Positions 47,269 through 60,006 are shown, numbered from the stretch's first letter. The stretch: DNA of 64,000 nucleotides from Siphonodentalium dalli (GCA_032622095.1 CP136069.1:17475273-17539272); one strand, 5' to 3'. Notes: generated from the letters alone by a model not told the origin. A program made the numbers and translations.

Positions 47269-47374
47269 CTCGCCGTGTATACATTATAGCGCGAACCCTC
47301 GCCGTGTATACATTATAGCGCGAACCCTCGTAGTGTATACATTATAGCGCGAACCCTCGCCGTGTATACATTAT
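47261..47374. repeat. 29-bp tandem array from a hAT terminus
   Basis: CGCGAACCCTCGCCGTGTAT plus ACATTATAG repeats four times (47261, 47290, 47319, 47348). The first unit is the very end of hAT copy 3, so a transposon terminus has been amplified. Confidence 0.85.
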
Positions 47375-48989
47375 TGCTGATATCTGATTTATATATTCAA
47401 GACGTCCGCGATAACTGGCTTGGTTTTCGATCTCAACAAAGGGTGCGAGATCAGGAGTGGCCAGACGGAGGGTGGTGTGCCTTACATACTCTCCACCAGG
47501 GGAGAACACAGCATATAAGGTAGAAACTCAGAAACTGTCTTTCGATGTTCCAAACAATGGCCGAAAACCTATATATAGTGATTACCGAAAGATTATAATA
47601 AATTGTCATGAGACCAAAATATATTCATGTTTTGTTCTGTTTAAAAATGGCCTTGGCCCTAGCATATGCTTGATAAAGGGTGGTTGGCAGCACTGTAGCA
47701 CACGTATGTGCTTTCGACAGTTATTGTGTATATACCACTACATGTATATTATAAAAACATGCATTTTGAAATCCGTGTTTGCTCACGCTGTCCCTGATGG
47801 TGAAACCGACCAAGTTACTTAACCAAAATGGAATCCATTTAGGTCAAAGTTCCCAATAATGTACGGTATACTAATTTTAATCCGGTTCAGACAATCGGAT
47901 CAGGCTTAATATTTGTGTTATTCGGCGGAGATCTGTTATATGTAATACAGAATAAATTTGATACCATTTGGGGATTTTATTTTCCCAAGATACATTTTGA
48001 CTCAGTGATACCAGAAACTAATGACATTGCTCGCATTGCGGTTGCAACTGTGGACCCTTTGATGCATCCAGCGCCCTTGATATCAAAAGAAGTTGATATT
48101 CGTATAGTACAAAACGCCATTGTTCATCATAAGTACATAAGTACATAAGTACATATAATCATCGGTGATTTATATATCTTATTATTTTACTTTGATTCAA
48201 GTCAGGTGGTCAGAGTTTTCACTTTCTGTCTTATCTTTAACTTCCGTTGGTTAAAAATATTGTGTTGTCCAGGTATTTGTGTTCTTGGACGGAGCTCTAT
48301 TATATGTAATGCATAACAAATAATAATGTACTAAAATATATACATTTAAACTGTATTTTCACAATGAAACGCAGTGATGGAATAGTATATACATGTATAA
48401 CTGGGTTGTCTTTTTGGAAAAGACATGATTTAATTTTTCTCACTCCTTTCTGTTATTATGCTTTTCATTGTTCCAATATAATATAAATTAACAAATGTAT
48501 TATTTTGTTTTATTATTATGCAACTCGTTTTATGGTTTAAGGACGACCAGAAGTTGATTCCTTGTACTTGTACTAATAGGGACTAATTGACATACAGTTA
48601 TTATCCGTATATATATACATAATGGAGCGTTCCACATATATTCATTATTATGAGGAGCTTGTGCATGGTTGCTAGTAGACAATGTATCTGCAGAAATAGT
48701 TTAATTGGTTTAACAGTGCTTAACCCTTATAGTTATAATACACAGAGAACATCCATTGTTTTCACCTTTAATTGTGAAAATTATGACAAGTGTCAGGCAA
48801 AATGAAAAACAGTATTATAATCATAGATGAATTTCCAACATCATGGCGCAATTATATATTTTAGTAGCAATTCAACAATGACATGCGCGGATATCAACAG
48901 TAGGGCGACGATAACGATGGCGACGACCATAACGATGATGACGATGATAATGACTATATATACATGCTGATGGTGTTGAAACACTCATG
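47375..48989. other. No gene recognised
   Basis: A 121-codon forward ORF (47457-47822) has no identifiable domain and no splice support. No repeats shared with the rest were noticed; AGTACATA repeats three times at 48131-48153. Confidence 0.4.
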
Positions 48990-49080
48990 ACGATGACGGC
49001 GCTAATGATGATGGTTATGATGATGATGATGATGATTATTATGATGATGATGATGATGATGATGATGACGACGAAGAACA
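48990..49080. repeat. (GAT)n microsatellite
   Basis: Runs of GATGATGATGATGATGATTA and related triplets between about 49000 and 49070, with looser GAT/GAC triplets from 48908. Confidence 0.8.
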
Positions 49081-49242
49081 CGACGAATGACACTTACGGA
49101 CCGCGACCGCCAAACGCAACGGCCATACTATAACACTGTATACATAGCTCTGTATATACGCGCGCGTTTTTCACTCTGTATTACATACATATTATGATTG
49201 AGTGAAATAAAGCAATTCGCAACCAAAGAATTCTCAATGCAG

Positions 49243-49430
49243 CAACATTGAAACGAGAACACAAACATGTACCAAAATAAAGGGCGCAATGTAAGATTCG
49301 CGCGGGTCCATTTTTATCATTTTAAAAAAAAAATTCTCACACTTTTTAACAATTTCTATAATTTTTTATCAATTTTTCTTACATTCTTAAACAATTATAA
49401 AAAATAACATAAAATTTGTTAGGCCAATGC
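49243..49430. repeat. Repeat H fragment and AT spacer of a hairpin element
   Basis: AACATTGAAACGAGAACACA, AACATGTACCAAAATAAAGG, then TTCGCGCGGGTCCATTTTTA and the TTCTTACATTCTTAAACAAT spacer up to GGCCAATGC, where the hairpin module is cut by the left arm of the perfect inverted repeat. Confidence 0.6.
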
Positions 49431-49738
49431 ATATACAATATAATCGACTTTTCAACAGCTGTCAATCAAATAATTATTAGCAGATATTTTCTACCAATCA
49501 GCGACTGATTTTTTTTTTGCCGAAACCCTGTGCCAATGCATTCTCTTATATATGCGAATCGACCATAGGCCAATGCATTCTCTTATATATGCGAGGCGAC
49601 CTATGGTCGATTCGCATATATAAGAGAATGCATTGGCACAGGGTTTCGGCAAAAAAAAAATCAGTCGCTGATTGGTAGAAAATATCTGCTAATAATTATT
49701 TGATTGACAGCTGTTGAAAAGTCGATTATATTGTATAT
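49431..49738. repeat. Perfect inverted repeat, 139-bp arms and 30-bp loop
   Basis: The arm at 49431-49569 and its inverse at 49600-49738 match at every position I checked. Each arm carries half a hairpin module joined to a fourth outer frame (GCCGAAACCCTGTGCC next to AAATCAGTCGCTGATT... inverted). The loop (49570-49599) is itself a half-module, CCAATGCATTCTCTTATATA plus 10 bases. Confidence 0.92.
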
Positions 49739-50779
49739 ATATACGTAGAGTATTAAATATTCTTTAGTTTCATGATTGTCCCATACCGGTAGTTTCAGTA
49801 AAAGATGGGAGCGTGGTACATAGTTAGGTGTTACAAATTTAGAAATTAGGAACGTAAGCATAGGCCGCGAGTTTTCGAAAGGGTTAATTTTGAAATTTAT
49901 AGTTATGTACATGAGTAAGCAGTTGTAGAATGTAAGTGTAGGTGTAAGTCTGAAGTAAAATGCTAAATATCACTGGAATCGTCGTCAGTTATGTACCTGG
50001 CGATGGAGTGTTTAAACAACAGACCACCGCTTTTCGACACTTTTTTAATATTATTTGGCTTCTGTTACTGATTATTGCTCACAAATAGATTTTGAAACAC
50101 GTACCACACCACGTGACAGTTACAGCACGAAATCGAAATATCTGCGGGCAATGTTTTCCTGGATTACGTACAAATTGTATAGTACTTTGAGCGTAACAGC
50201 CGTATCACCTACGGAATCTTGCTTACATTTTATGATGTAACAATTAACCTATCCTCACATGCAATTAATTACGCCGAGTTGATTCAATTACATTTATTAA
50301 CTCAAATACGCAGAAATTTGATAATTACGCACTCAGATATATATGATCTTCAGACATTGCTAAATTGGTTTCATTCAAAGGCAATAACGCGGGCATATGG
50401 AAAGACGGTCGTTATAAAAGACCCAATGAAGTCATGGCATGGTCCACATAATAGAAAAGTTAATAACGTTCGTTGTTACTCTTATTTCGGCTATGGTATA
50501 CTAACAAGCATTTGGCACATGTACTTTTGGACGAAAAATTTAAAGCAACTGCAAATTTGATATGATTTTGGCAATCATTTTCAGAATATATAAAGCAGGT
50601 AGATCGGAATTTCCTGTATATTTCGTCTCGCTTTATCCGTTCTTCCAACTCACGTAGACATAACTTCAATTAATTCATTTACGTTATTCTATACATGTAT
50701 TAAATTATGTGAAAGTGGTAAAAGTCATGGCGATTATACTTGATAATAATGATGATGTTTTTTTCTTGAAAATAATATC
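49739..50779. other. No gene recognised
   Basis: A 113-codon forward ORF (50219-50560) shows no domain; no repeats recognised. Confidence 0.4.
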
Positions 50780-51258
50780 CACGGTGAGGAATCACGTGGT
50801 TTCGAGTACCACGCACTCAAAACGTGCAAACGCACAAAAAAATAATTTATGAGGAATTGACACAACACATACCATTTTGCCTGTTACCAGCATATGCTAG
50901 TTTATTTTTAAAACAAGTTGATACCTTATTTGTTCGGAAATACTCAGTAGTTTTCAATAATATTCTGGCTGAAGTTTCGAGTTGGAGGTTCGTGGAATAC
51001 AAAAGACCATATTTTGTTAGGAGAATCCATCGACTGGCAACTCAGAATGTTAGCGAAAGCAACTGTGAGGTTGATACTAAAATTTTGATTTGAGAAATAG
51101 TATAGCATATATGCTCGTATAGCTGTCAAAATACCATGTAATATATCATTATCCTAGTTTATTACCCTTTTCCTCGTTTCTGGTCACGTTTGTGATATCC
51201 TCGGTCATTTTTAATGCATGGTACTCATCAACTCGAAACCACGTGATTCCCCACCGTG
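50780..51258. mobile_element. Family E MITE, most complete copy
   Basis: CACGGTGAGGAATCACGTGG at the left, CCACGTGATTCCCCACCGTG at the right, about 40-bp inverted ends (also TACCACGC / GCATGGTACTCATCAACTCG). An internal imperfect hairpin around 50960-51055 parallels the better one at 23689. Target duplication not clear. Confidence 0.75.
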
Positions 51259-52569
51259 ATATATTCGATTCAATTTAACCCAATCCAGTATCAGTATGAA
51301 TCTGAGTGTATGTTTACAAAGGCTGCATGGTCACAGACTTGTTCTTCAGCAAGAAATATTAAAGAGCGTAAAGTATTAATCTTTTCCTGCCATGTCACCG
51401 ATAAAAAGCGTTCTTCTCACGAATTATTTCTGAACGAATAAATTATTTAGAGATCTACGGTCTATAGACTGTTATTTCGTGTATATCTATGGTCCATATA
51501 CTACCAAATTGAGTAGACATACAACTAGAGGTTCATATGATCAATGTAGTTGGCTTTGCATTGTTTATTGCTAATTTGCTGTAAAGTCGAAAAGGGAGAA
51601 TCCTTATCTTCGGGGTATGGATACAGGGTATATATTTTCCAAAAAATATATACTTTATGTCAACAAGCACCGTTTCATTTACTACATGTGTATTACTGAA
51701 ACATGTCAGTCGTTTTCTGATCCTAAACAATTTCGTAATTTAACGCAATGTATGTATAAAAGCAAACTCCTTTCCATTCGCTCGGCTTGTCATATCTATT
51801 TACAGTCACGAATCAGATGGGAATAAAACAGGTACAGATGTAAATCTCTTATTGTTTTCGGCCCGTCGACCATGTTCCATGTTATGGAAATGTAAAAAAT
51901 GCATTCAATGCTACTCAAACACAAGGTTTTAATCAGAAAGAACCCCCACCAGAATCGGCAACAATTTTCTCAATGGGTGTATCAACTTCCATTCCGTATC
52001 TCATAAATACCGCGCGCTATAACTCGAGAATGAATAGGGACAGATACTCGCGTCACGGAATTTATACTACTTGTGGCATGTCGCGACTATTCACGGACGA
52101 AAAAGCTTCATTTGAGAATAATTGGAACCTACGCGAGATAGGTTATCTTAATAAATTGGTAATAAATACCCATCTCGCGAACGACCAGTATCCATGCGAA
52201 AAGTTACGGTGGCAAACAACTTAAGTGGACTTTAATTGCCACAATGTAAACATTGTCGTTCTAAATGAGAGCTAATTCAATTTGTGGAGCACCAACCAGA
52301 GTATTTTCTTGTGGGATATATTCGTAATGTGCGTACCTTGCAATTTGGAATAACATAAATATACAATGCGTGTGCAGTCGGTCATTATCATGCAACAGCA
52401 GTCCGTTTGTCACTTATATACGATAACTTAAACGGACATGACTTATTTGAATCTGCGTAATTTGTAAGGATGGATCTGATTGGCAGATACATGCAAGGAG
52501 TATCGATACGCAGACCATACATGTATAATGTCCATGATACACTTGTATACGTCTTACTATATATGATGC
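51259..52569. other. No gene recognised
   Basis: TAAAGAGCGTAAAG at 51361 echoes the family D motif. ORFs up to 83 codons have no domain. Confidence 0.4.
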
Positions 52570-52808
52570 CAGGATATAGGTATTTATTGACCTATTTTCA
52601 ACAAATCTTCATACAAATAGGTTCATATAGGGCGTAAATATTCACATTATGTTTATATTGGACTTATTTTTGTTTCTGAAATAAGCCCATATTGACCCGT
52701 TGAATGGCACGGGCCGCAGTAAAACACATATAAAAAGCGTGAAGTCGTGTCGATGAAAAAAATAGATTAAATATAGTGCCAATATTGGGCGTATTTTAAC
52801 GCCCGTGT
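52570..52808. repeat. Interspersed repeat L, copy 2 (inverse)
   Basis: TTGAATGGCACGGGCCGCAG, AAAACACATATAAAAAGCGT and AGGTTCATATAGGGCG mirror the copy at 35011-35290. It runs straight into the 193-bp array. Confidence 0.55.
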
Positions 52809-53243
52809 AGAGCGTATTTTCCACTCAAATACGCTCTATATGTGCCTAAAATGCGACATTCAAAATAAGCCCGAATATATTGTGCTTGTTTTCACGAGAA
52901 CACGCCGCTGCCTAGTTTGATCCCCAGAAACGGACAGGGATGTTTCAAACGCGAACATAATTCCTGGCTCCAAACAGAGATGGGGCTTCATATAGAGCAT
53001 AGAGCGTATTTTCGATTCAAATACGCTCTATATGTGCCTAAAATGCGACATTAAAAATAAGCCCGTATATATTGCGCTTATTTTCACGAGAACGCGCAGA
53101 CTGCCTAGTTTCATCCTCAGAAACGAACAGGGATGTTTCAAACGCGAACATAATTCCTGGCTCCAAACAGAGATGGGGCTTCAAATAGAGCATAGAGCGT
53201 ATTTTCGATTCAAATACGCTCTATATGTGCCTAAAATGCGACA
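52809..53243. repeat. 193-bp satellite array
   Basis: Units carry a small hairpin, AGAGCGTATTTTCGATTCAA followed by ATACGCTCT, then ATGTGCCTAAAATGCGACAT. CTCTATATG recurs at 52834, 53026 and 53219 (192-193 bp apart). A fragment (CAAACGCGAACATAATTCCT...) reappears after the MITE at 53599-53650. Confidence 0.85.
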
Positions 53244-53598
53244 TTAACCCTTTACCCAACAAAACGGCCAAAACCTGCCAAATAAAGCTTCAACAGCCTA
53301 AAATATCTTCGGTCTGTCTCAATAGAACCATACAAATATGGATATCATTGGAACCGGCTCCTTGACCACATTGTGATAGTTACAGTTAGCCCTGTGCCAA
53401 TGCATTCTCTTATATATGCGAGTCGACCATAAGAGAATGCAATGGCCTAAACAAATCTTTTTTTACCATTTTTTCTTACATTCTTTAACAATTTTATAAT
53501 TTTTAATGTGTTAAGCCAATGCATTCTCTTATATATGCGAGGCGACCCATGGTCGACTCGCATATATAAGAGAATGCATTGGCACATGGCCCTTCTGT
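53244..53598. mobile_element. TTAA MITE, frame B, copy 5, right end lost
   Basis: It begins TTAACCCTTTACCCAACAAA within the array at GCGACA|TTAA; neighbouring units have the empty site GCGACATTAAAAATAAG. It ends at CCCTTCTGTT, fused to CAAACGCG of the array, so its final 14 or so bases and about 110 bp of array unit are missing. The first hairpin is shortened (GAGTCGACCATAAGAGAATG). Confidence 0.85.
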
Positions 53599-53650
53599 TT
53601 CAAACGCGAACATAATTCCTGGCTCCAAACAGAGATGGGGCATCAAATAG

Positions 53651-55062
53651 TTATGGTCGCAAGAAAACAGAAGGAAATCATAATTATTCACCCAATTGTC
53701 ACTCGAATTAGAACTTCATTTGTGTCAATGTTTATTTATCTGATACTTGATTGTTTTCCTGAACAAGTGTTGTCCAATGCATATTCACGAATGGGTGCTA
53801 CTTTAAATTTCGACATAAACTCAGAATGGCACATGTATAAGAACACGCCGACTAAATTGATTGCAGGGTTGCCAGTTTATTAAAACTATTTCCAACATGA
53901 AGTGTTTAAAAACGTCTGGTCATTTTCTCTGTATAATTCCACGAGAAGGGTTGAATTGTGTACATGGTAGCCAAAGGAACCCACACCGAAGTAATCTATC
54001 ACTCTCTTAATGCGGTTCATTTGGAACAAATTCTATTCAGTCATAAAATAGCCCTGGATAAGATCTGAGATTTTATCTACCCCATGAAATATAAGGCAGG
54101 CGCTTTCAGAAACAGCAGTTGTCTTCCCGCGAACCATAATTCAGCGTTATTAATTTCATTCTAGTTGAAGTTCCCTGTTGTCTGACGTCTTTCTTCAGTC
54201 CATTCCTCACCGACGTGCGTGACCCCTGCGTATACATGTTCTAGCAACGTTAATGTCGAAACCGTGTGCATATTAATCACGCGACCAACTGGGTCACAAC
54301 CCAACGGTCAGTTAACTTCAAAGTAACGCATAAAACACCTGATTATTGTGATGTTGGATAAATGGAATCTCTCAGATTCCGCCTGATTCAGACTCTTTAT
54401 TTTCAGTGCCACAAACAAGATAGATGCACATATAATAAGAATGATGAATAGTATTACAAAACATAAAATCATTCATGTGGGGGCGAAGAGATAAGACAAT
54501 AGTTTTACTTCACGAAAAGTGTAAAAAAATACAAATTTTTAAGGAGAAGTGACCCCAATTTTTACTTGGAAGTCACTCACACAATAGTCATCATATTTTG
54601 CGCACTGTTCAATGGATATATTGGCAAGAAATCAATTATTCACAGACAGTACGGACAAAATTCGGAACAAATATATTTTTTTTTAACAATTTCAAGGTAA
54701 TTACCCCCCCCCCCCGATCCTGATCCATATAAATATATTGAGAATTACTCCCAAATGTCCCTCATTGTGCTGGGCCTTACCCATACTTTAAACAGACTGA
54801 ACAGTTTTTAATTTGAATTTATTTTTATCCACTTATTTCATATAGCTTCTTCCACGTTTAAAAGGAAGTCACATTTTTACATTTTTAATTATTATGTAAT
54901 TGTAGTTTGCAATTACAAAATGTTTCGCATTTATAATTCTCGTTTATATTCCACATTTTTCATCGTTTTGTTCTAAGTGTGCTGAAACAACACAAACGTG
55001 AGATTGTATTAGAATGTGTATGTTGTTGTTGTAACTGGAGTTCTGGAATTCTGAATAGGTCT
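53651..55062. other. No gene recognised
   Basis: Unassigned sequence with a C-tract at 54703-54715 and a T-tract at 54678-54686. No repeat shared with the window noticed. Confidence 0.4.
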
Positions 55063-55492
55063 TTAAAGGCCCACTTAATTTTCGAATCCCCAGATTACAT
55101 TATATAAAACATATTGCATATTATATACCATTTGAAATAGGTAGCTAACAAAAACATTGTATTAACGTGTTGTTTTTGTCAAGGTACCGAAGTGTGTTAT
55201 GCTGCGTAATTTCGATCTGGTCTTTACTGCCAGTCTAGTATTCTCAATGGAAGGGGAATAACTATATCTATTAGTTGTGAATTATGATGAATTCTGGGGT
55301 AAATAATGGGGGAAAGTCTTGGTGTGAATATGAGAATGTCTATATCACTTGGTGGACACTCCAATGCCACATCTTTTCCATATTCTGGTGAAATAAATAT
55401 ATATAAATATTTGGTTCCTCTTCAATGTATATAATACGGAATATGTTGTATGCATTGTGATCTGGGTATTTGAAAATTAAGTGGGCCTTTAA
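55063..55492. mobile_element. TTAA element family F
   Basis: TTAA|AGGCCCACTTAATTTTCGAA at the left and TTTGAAAATTAAGTGGGCCT|TTAA at the right. The inverted ends extend through ATCCCCAGAT/ATCTGGGTAT. A right-end fragment recurs at 56395-56469. Confidence 0.75.
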
Positions 55493-55832
55493 AGGGGTAC
55501 TGTACACTAAATCTGGCCATTTTTGGGACCATCTCCTTCTGGACTCAACAGAATATATGCAACAAATGAATGAATCTGAGCCATGGATTAATGCAAAATA
55601 CACCCATGTGCTCCATGAATGATAAAAACAACATGGTAATAATAATGAAAATGATTTTATGACTCCAGCCATTTATTCATTTTCATTATAATTGCCATGT
55701 TGTTTGCATCGTTCATAGAAAACATGAGTGTATTTTGCACTAATCCAAGGCTCAAATCCATTCATTTGTTGCATATATTCTGTTGAGTATAAAAGGAGAA
55801 GGTCCCATAAATAGCCAGATTTAGTGTACAGT
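55489..55832. mobile_element. Palindromic element family G (about 160-bp arms)
   Basis: TTAAAGGGGTACTGTACACT opens a long inverted repeat. The arm (TAAATCTGGCCATTTTTGGG ... AACATGG) is mirrored to ATAGCCAGATTTAGTGTACAGT. It shares its left TTAA with family F; the right ACCCCTTTAA end is missing. The same 19-bp start is at 28690. Confidence 0.75.
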
Positions 55833-56632
55833 CAGTAGAGATTTTATTGAAGCAATAAGTTGTTATGTCGTTTCCTTATCAAGAAATCGTCCCGGGAAGG
55901 TAGTTTTGTTGTGAGAAAAGTATAGAGAGCTCTACTGATAAGACTTCTACACTACACTCGAAGATGTTTATCGCTTCTATCGCAATTTGTTTTGTGGTAC
56001 CCATAATATATGAGCAGGGGCGTGCTCGTATCCCGGTCTTACAGTAGAGACACCCCTGTCTTCGACTTCGGCAGTGGAAACTTCACTAATGATGTCCAGA
56101 GCAGCCTGCTTTGCAGCAGTTTACAGATGTCAAGATAATTGTAACAAAAATAATATAATATAACAGCCTAGAACACCTTGATTTAATGCCCTTTCTATGC
56201 ATTTGTTTGTGTGTATGGTGCCCATGTCCGTTTGTATAAGAAATATTAGTTGTGGACCAGTCAGAATGGAGATAGATAAACCACTAAAAACAAGGTAACT
56301 TCCAACCAGGGCTTGGCAAAACCGCCAGTGGTAATTTTAATCAAAGGGCCATGGCTCTCGCGGAGCCCCAAATTATAACTTAACCTGCATTTTGTCATAT
56401 TATATATCCATATACAAAATGTTGTATATATTGTGATCTGGGTATTCGAAAATTAAGTGGACCTTTAAGTCTAAGCAGTAGAGATTTTATTGAAGCAATA
56501 AGTTATTATGTCGTTACCTTATCAAGAAATCGTCCCGGGAAGGTAGTTTTGTTGTGAGAAAAGTATAGAGAGCTCTACTGATAAGACTCCTACACCACAC
56601 TCGAAGATTTTTATCGCTTCTATCGCAATTTG
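55833..56632. repeat. Direct duplication, 642-bp period
   Basis: CAGTAGAGATTTTATTGAAG...TATCGCAATTTG occurs at 55833-55989 and 56476-56631, over 95% alike. Both copies are preceded by the right end of family F (GTGGGCCTTTAA / GTGGACCTTTAA), so the duplicated unit included it. Copy 2 lacks the family G insertion. Confidence 0.85.
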
Positions 56633-59600
56633 GTTCTCATTGAGTTTATCTCTATAGGAATGCATGAACTCTCATTGCGGATATCCGTTTCTTTTCAATA
56701 CCTGTTAGTTTTATTATACGACAAATTGCGTTAGCTTTATCAGAATTCGTTTAATCCAACACTAATCAAATATGCGCGGAAGTGCCTCTTGACTCCCATA
56801 TTATGAATGCATTTCGTTTCATCTGATAAGACATATCACAGCTGGATTTTCCGAGTTCTCCAGAATTGAAGGGAAATGTTCTGATCATAATTGTTCTGAT
56901 GAAAGAAAGTGCGGTTGAAAAATAGCATGTATAATAATTCGATTCACTTGCACTTGATAAATTGTAGTTTTGCAGCTGAAATTTGATATGCAATCTTTAT
57001 TTATTTTTTAAAGTTAATGTATAGTAACTACTGTCTGAAATGTTAGCGTTCGGTTTTTGCACAAAAGTCAGAAGCACACATGACCAATCTCATCTGGAAT
57101 CTATTTGAAAAAAAAGTCAGAATATGTGTATTAGAGACAAGCCAATTGACTGGAACGAAATATAATACACATTCGATTTTTTTTTAGCTGAGACCTAAAT
57201 ACCACACAGACCGTCTTTTGTATAAGGGTGGATACACACATGCATGTAATCTCTGTAAATATCGTGTATTTGGCGTTTTACATGGATCATACACACCGTG
57301 TAATATGTGTCCGCTGACAACCCAATTATTGCGACTGTGTTTGACCACAGTGAGTTATACCCTGAACCGCTGAAGAGCCGTTGACTGGGACAAAGTCGTC
57401 AGGCCGTTTAAAATAATTATTCGCGCGATAACTCAAATGGTCGACGTTCTGTTTAAATCATTGTCAGTCTTCTATTGATGTTAATACCAGTGATGGCCTC
57501 TTCCCCAACGCAAGGGGCTATGACCCCCAACATGCACGGGGAGCTATATTATCCCAGAAGCTACCGAATTCACCATTGCATATTTCCTCGACGGGGGTGT
57601 ATATGCAGCACCCTGAGTCCTAACACCCTGCTTTATAAATATCGTAGTCATGTCTGTCGTGTCTGTTTTCTACGAGTGATTAATCTAATATGCAGCAATT
57701 TATGCTATTCATATAATTATGAACATATTATGCAGCTTTAAATTATAATGCATGGTGTTGCTGTTTGTCTTCATTCGGCGAAAGGGTTGCCTAGATACGA
57801 GTTCCCAACTAGTAGCAACTACGTCACCTTTCCTCTCTTGTGTTATACAGTTATACATGTATACGCAAAATTTACAACTATGGAATATTTAAGTAAAACA
57901 TTATATTGTAATTATTGCCCAGATAATCCCGGCTGATACATTCAATTAACTCCCTTAGTTATTGGAAGCTTTCGAGAACCAGCCCCTCCCCCAATCATGG
58001 ATTATGGTCGAAATGTTATAATTCAAGCTTGAGACAGTTAGGAGCTTGTTCAACCTTTGGCTTGAGAAACATATATATAAATGTGGGGGGGGGGGGGGGT
58101 GTCACTCTTTTTAATTTCAACGCTGTACCCGCATTATTTTTTGGCGCTATAATGAATATTTGCAATCCCAATTGAATTAATGTTATCACATGAGCTCGCT
58201 CTCAAATTATCAGAGAAATCTCAACAAGCCGGTATCATCCTATAAAATAATTCTGCATATTTTATTTTTGTTTTGGATGACCCTGTTTCCAAGAAATGAC
58301 AGAAACAAATCAAGTATAAAATCGACCGGCTCTAATCCACTTTTCGAAATGAATTATAACTCGTGAAAAACAGCAACATATATCAGACAAGAATTACTCA
58401 TTTCGGCATCCATGAAAAAAGACATGTTTATGACTGGCCTGAAATTTCTTGATGGCAGTTTGTTTTATAATGGCTTATAACTACTCACTGGTGAAATTGA
58501 CCTCTCGCGCGCAGGTGATTAATTTTGTCAATTATTGGTGTGGCCATGTAAAATACATGTATTTTACATACAGACATTACATGCATGTGTGTATCCACCC
58601 TAACTGCCTGAAACGTGTCCATTCTGAACGTCAAATAAATGTCTGATGCAAATAGAATTGAAACCTCATTAGTTAAACCAGCAGACGATATTTCTATGTT
58701 ACGAGACATAAATAGGACAATTAAAAAAACAAAAATGGTGGATGTTTACATAATTCTGTTTTAGTTCACACATTTTGATATAAGTGTATTCTGTCCGAAT
58801 ATTCTCAACAATATAACAAATATCCAACAAGTTGCAAATGTGTTCGATGTACCTGAGTATTCGTTCCTCGTAAGATGAGTAACAGAGTAACAATACTCAA
58901 GCAGTGACAACATAAAGCGACCGGAAAGTTGAATATTTGTTTCATATCATCCACATCGATAATCTAATAATCATACGATCATAGTAGTTATTAGTTAGGG
59001 CAAAAAAAAACACCTCTTTGTTTCCGATACTCTGCCTGGCTGAGATTTTCTTGCCTGCCTCAATTTATTTTTCAATTTTCTCCAGAAGGCTAGTCAAAAG
59101 ATACCTGTTAGAGTGTCAATGTGAATATTTATTGTTTTTTCCCCAATCCCGAAAGCAAAAATAAGTCAGTTATTGGTAGAGATCATACTGCAGAGTGAAT
59201 GAATTCAAGGGACAGCATGTTTTCAACCAATGCTTGGCTCATTTTCAATGCACATTGATCTACCATATTCCACGGGGCTGTAACTACACTATTATATCAC
59301 TTACGGATGAAAGGTTAAAAAAAAAATTGTAAAAAAAAAAATCCCTGCCTGCCTGTCTGGAAAAATATCCCATTGTTATCGGAAACAGAGAATTTTTTTG
59401 TTTTGGCCTTAGTCATTACTTATGCGGATTTATCTTATTCTATATCCAAGTCGTTTTAAATTTATTATTTGATACATTTTTAATATTATTGTCAACAATC
59501 GAAATAGATTGAAGGGATAACGGCTAATAACAAAAAAAGATATTCAAGTATGTATTATTCCTTAATTAAAATGTTTTTGTTTGGTATTTCTACAATTATT

Positions 59601-59633
59601 GGGACGGGTGTGTAGTTTGTATATTAATATATC
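56633..59633. other. Three kilobases without a recognised gene
   Basis: A 17-G tract lies at 58084-58100. Near 59000-59400, TTTGTTTCCGATA and TATCGGAAACAGAGAA with CCTGCCTG motifs suggest a decayed inverted element. ORFs below 90 codons have no domains. Together with 19.5-21.5 kb it is the least repeat-filled part of the intron. Confidence 0.4.
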
Positions 59634-60006
59634 ATATATGTGACCCGCCATATCAAATCCAGTCGTAAGTCAGGATTTTTTTTACCCTGTGCCAATGCAT
59701 TCTCTTATATATGCGAGTCGACCATAGGTCACCTCGCATATATTAGAGAATGCATTGGCCTAACAATATTTTATCATTTTATTTAAACAAATGTTTCTTA
59801 CATTATTTAGGACATAAAATAAAAAACATTCATTACCCTGCAGGGAGCCCCACGCATATATAGAAGCATATAGAAGAGTGTCGTCTGCTCATGTTTGTCT
59901 GGGGCTCTGTATGGGTAAAATTATAAAATTGTTCAAGAATACAAGAAAAAATTATTAAAATTGTAAAAAATTGTTAGGCCAAATTTGATATGGCGGGTCA
60001 TATATT
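59634..60006. mobile_element. Hairpin element, frame C, second hairpin deleted
   Basis: ATATGTGACCCGCCATATCA at the left, ATTTGATATGGCGGGTCATAT at the right, first module (59688-59760) and the internal AGGGAGCCCCACGC hairpin. The second module and AAGTCGGG part are lost at GTTAGGCC|AAATTTGATA. Confidence 0.75.

Noticed and set aside
47457-47822. 121-codon forward ORF
   Set aside because: No recognisable domain, unusual composition, no splice context; within the range expected by chance in 64 kb.
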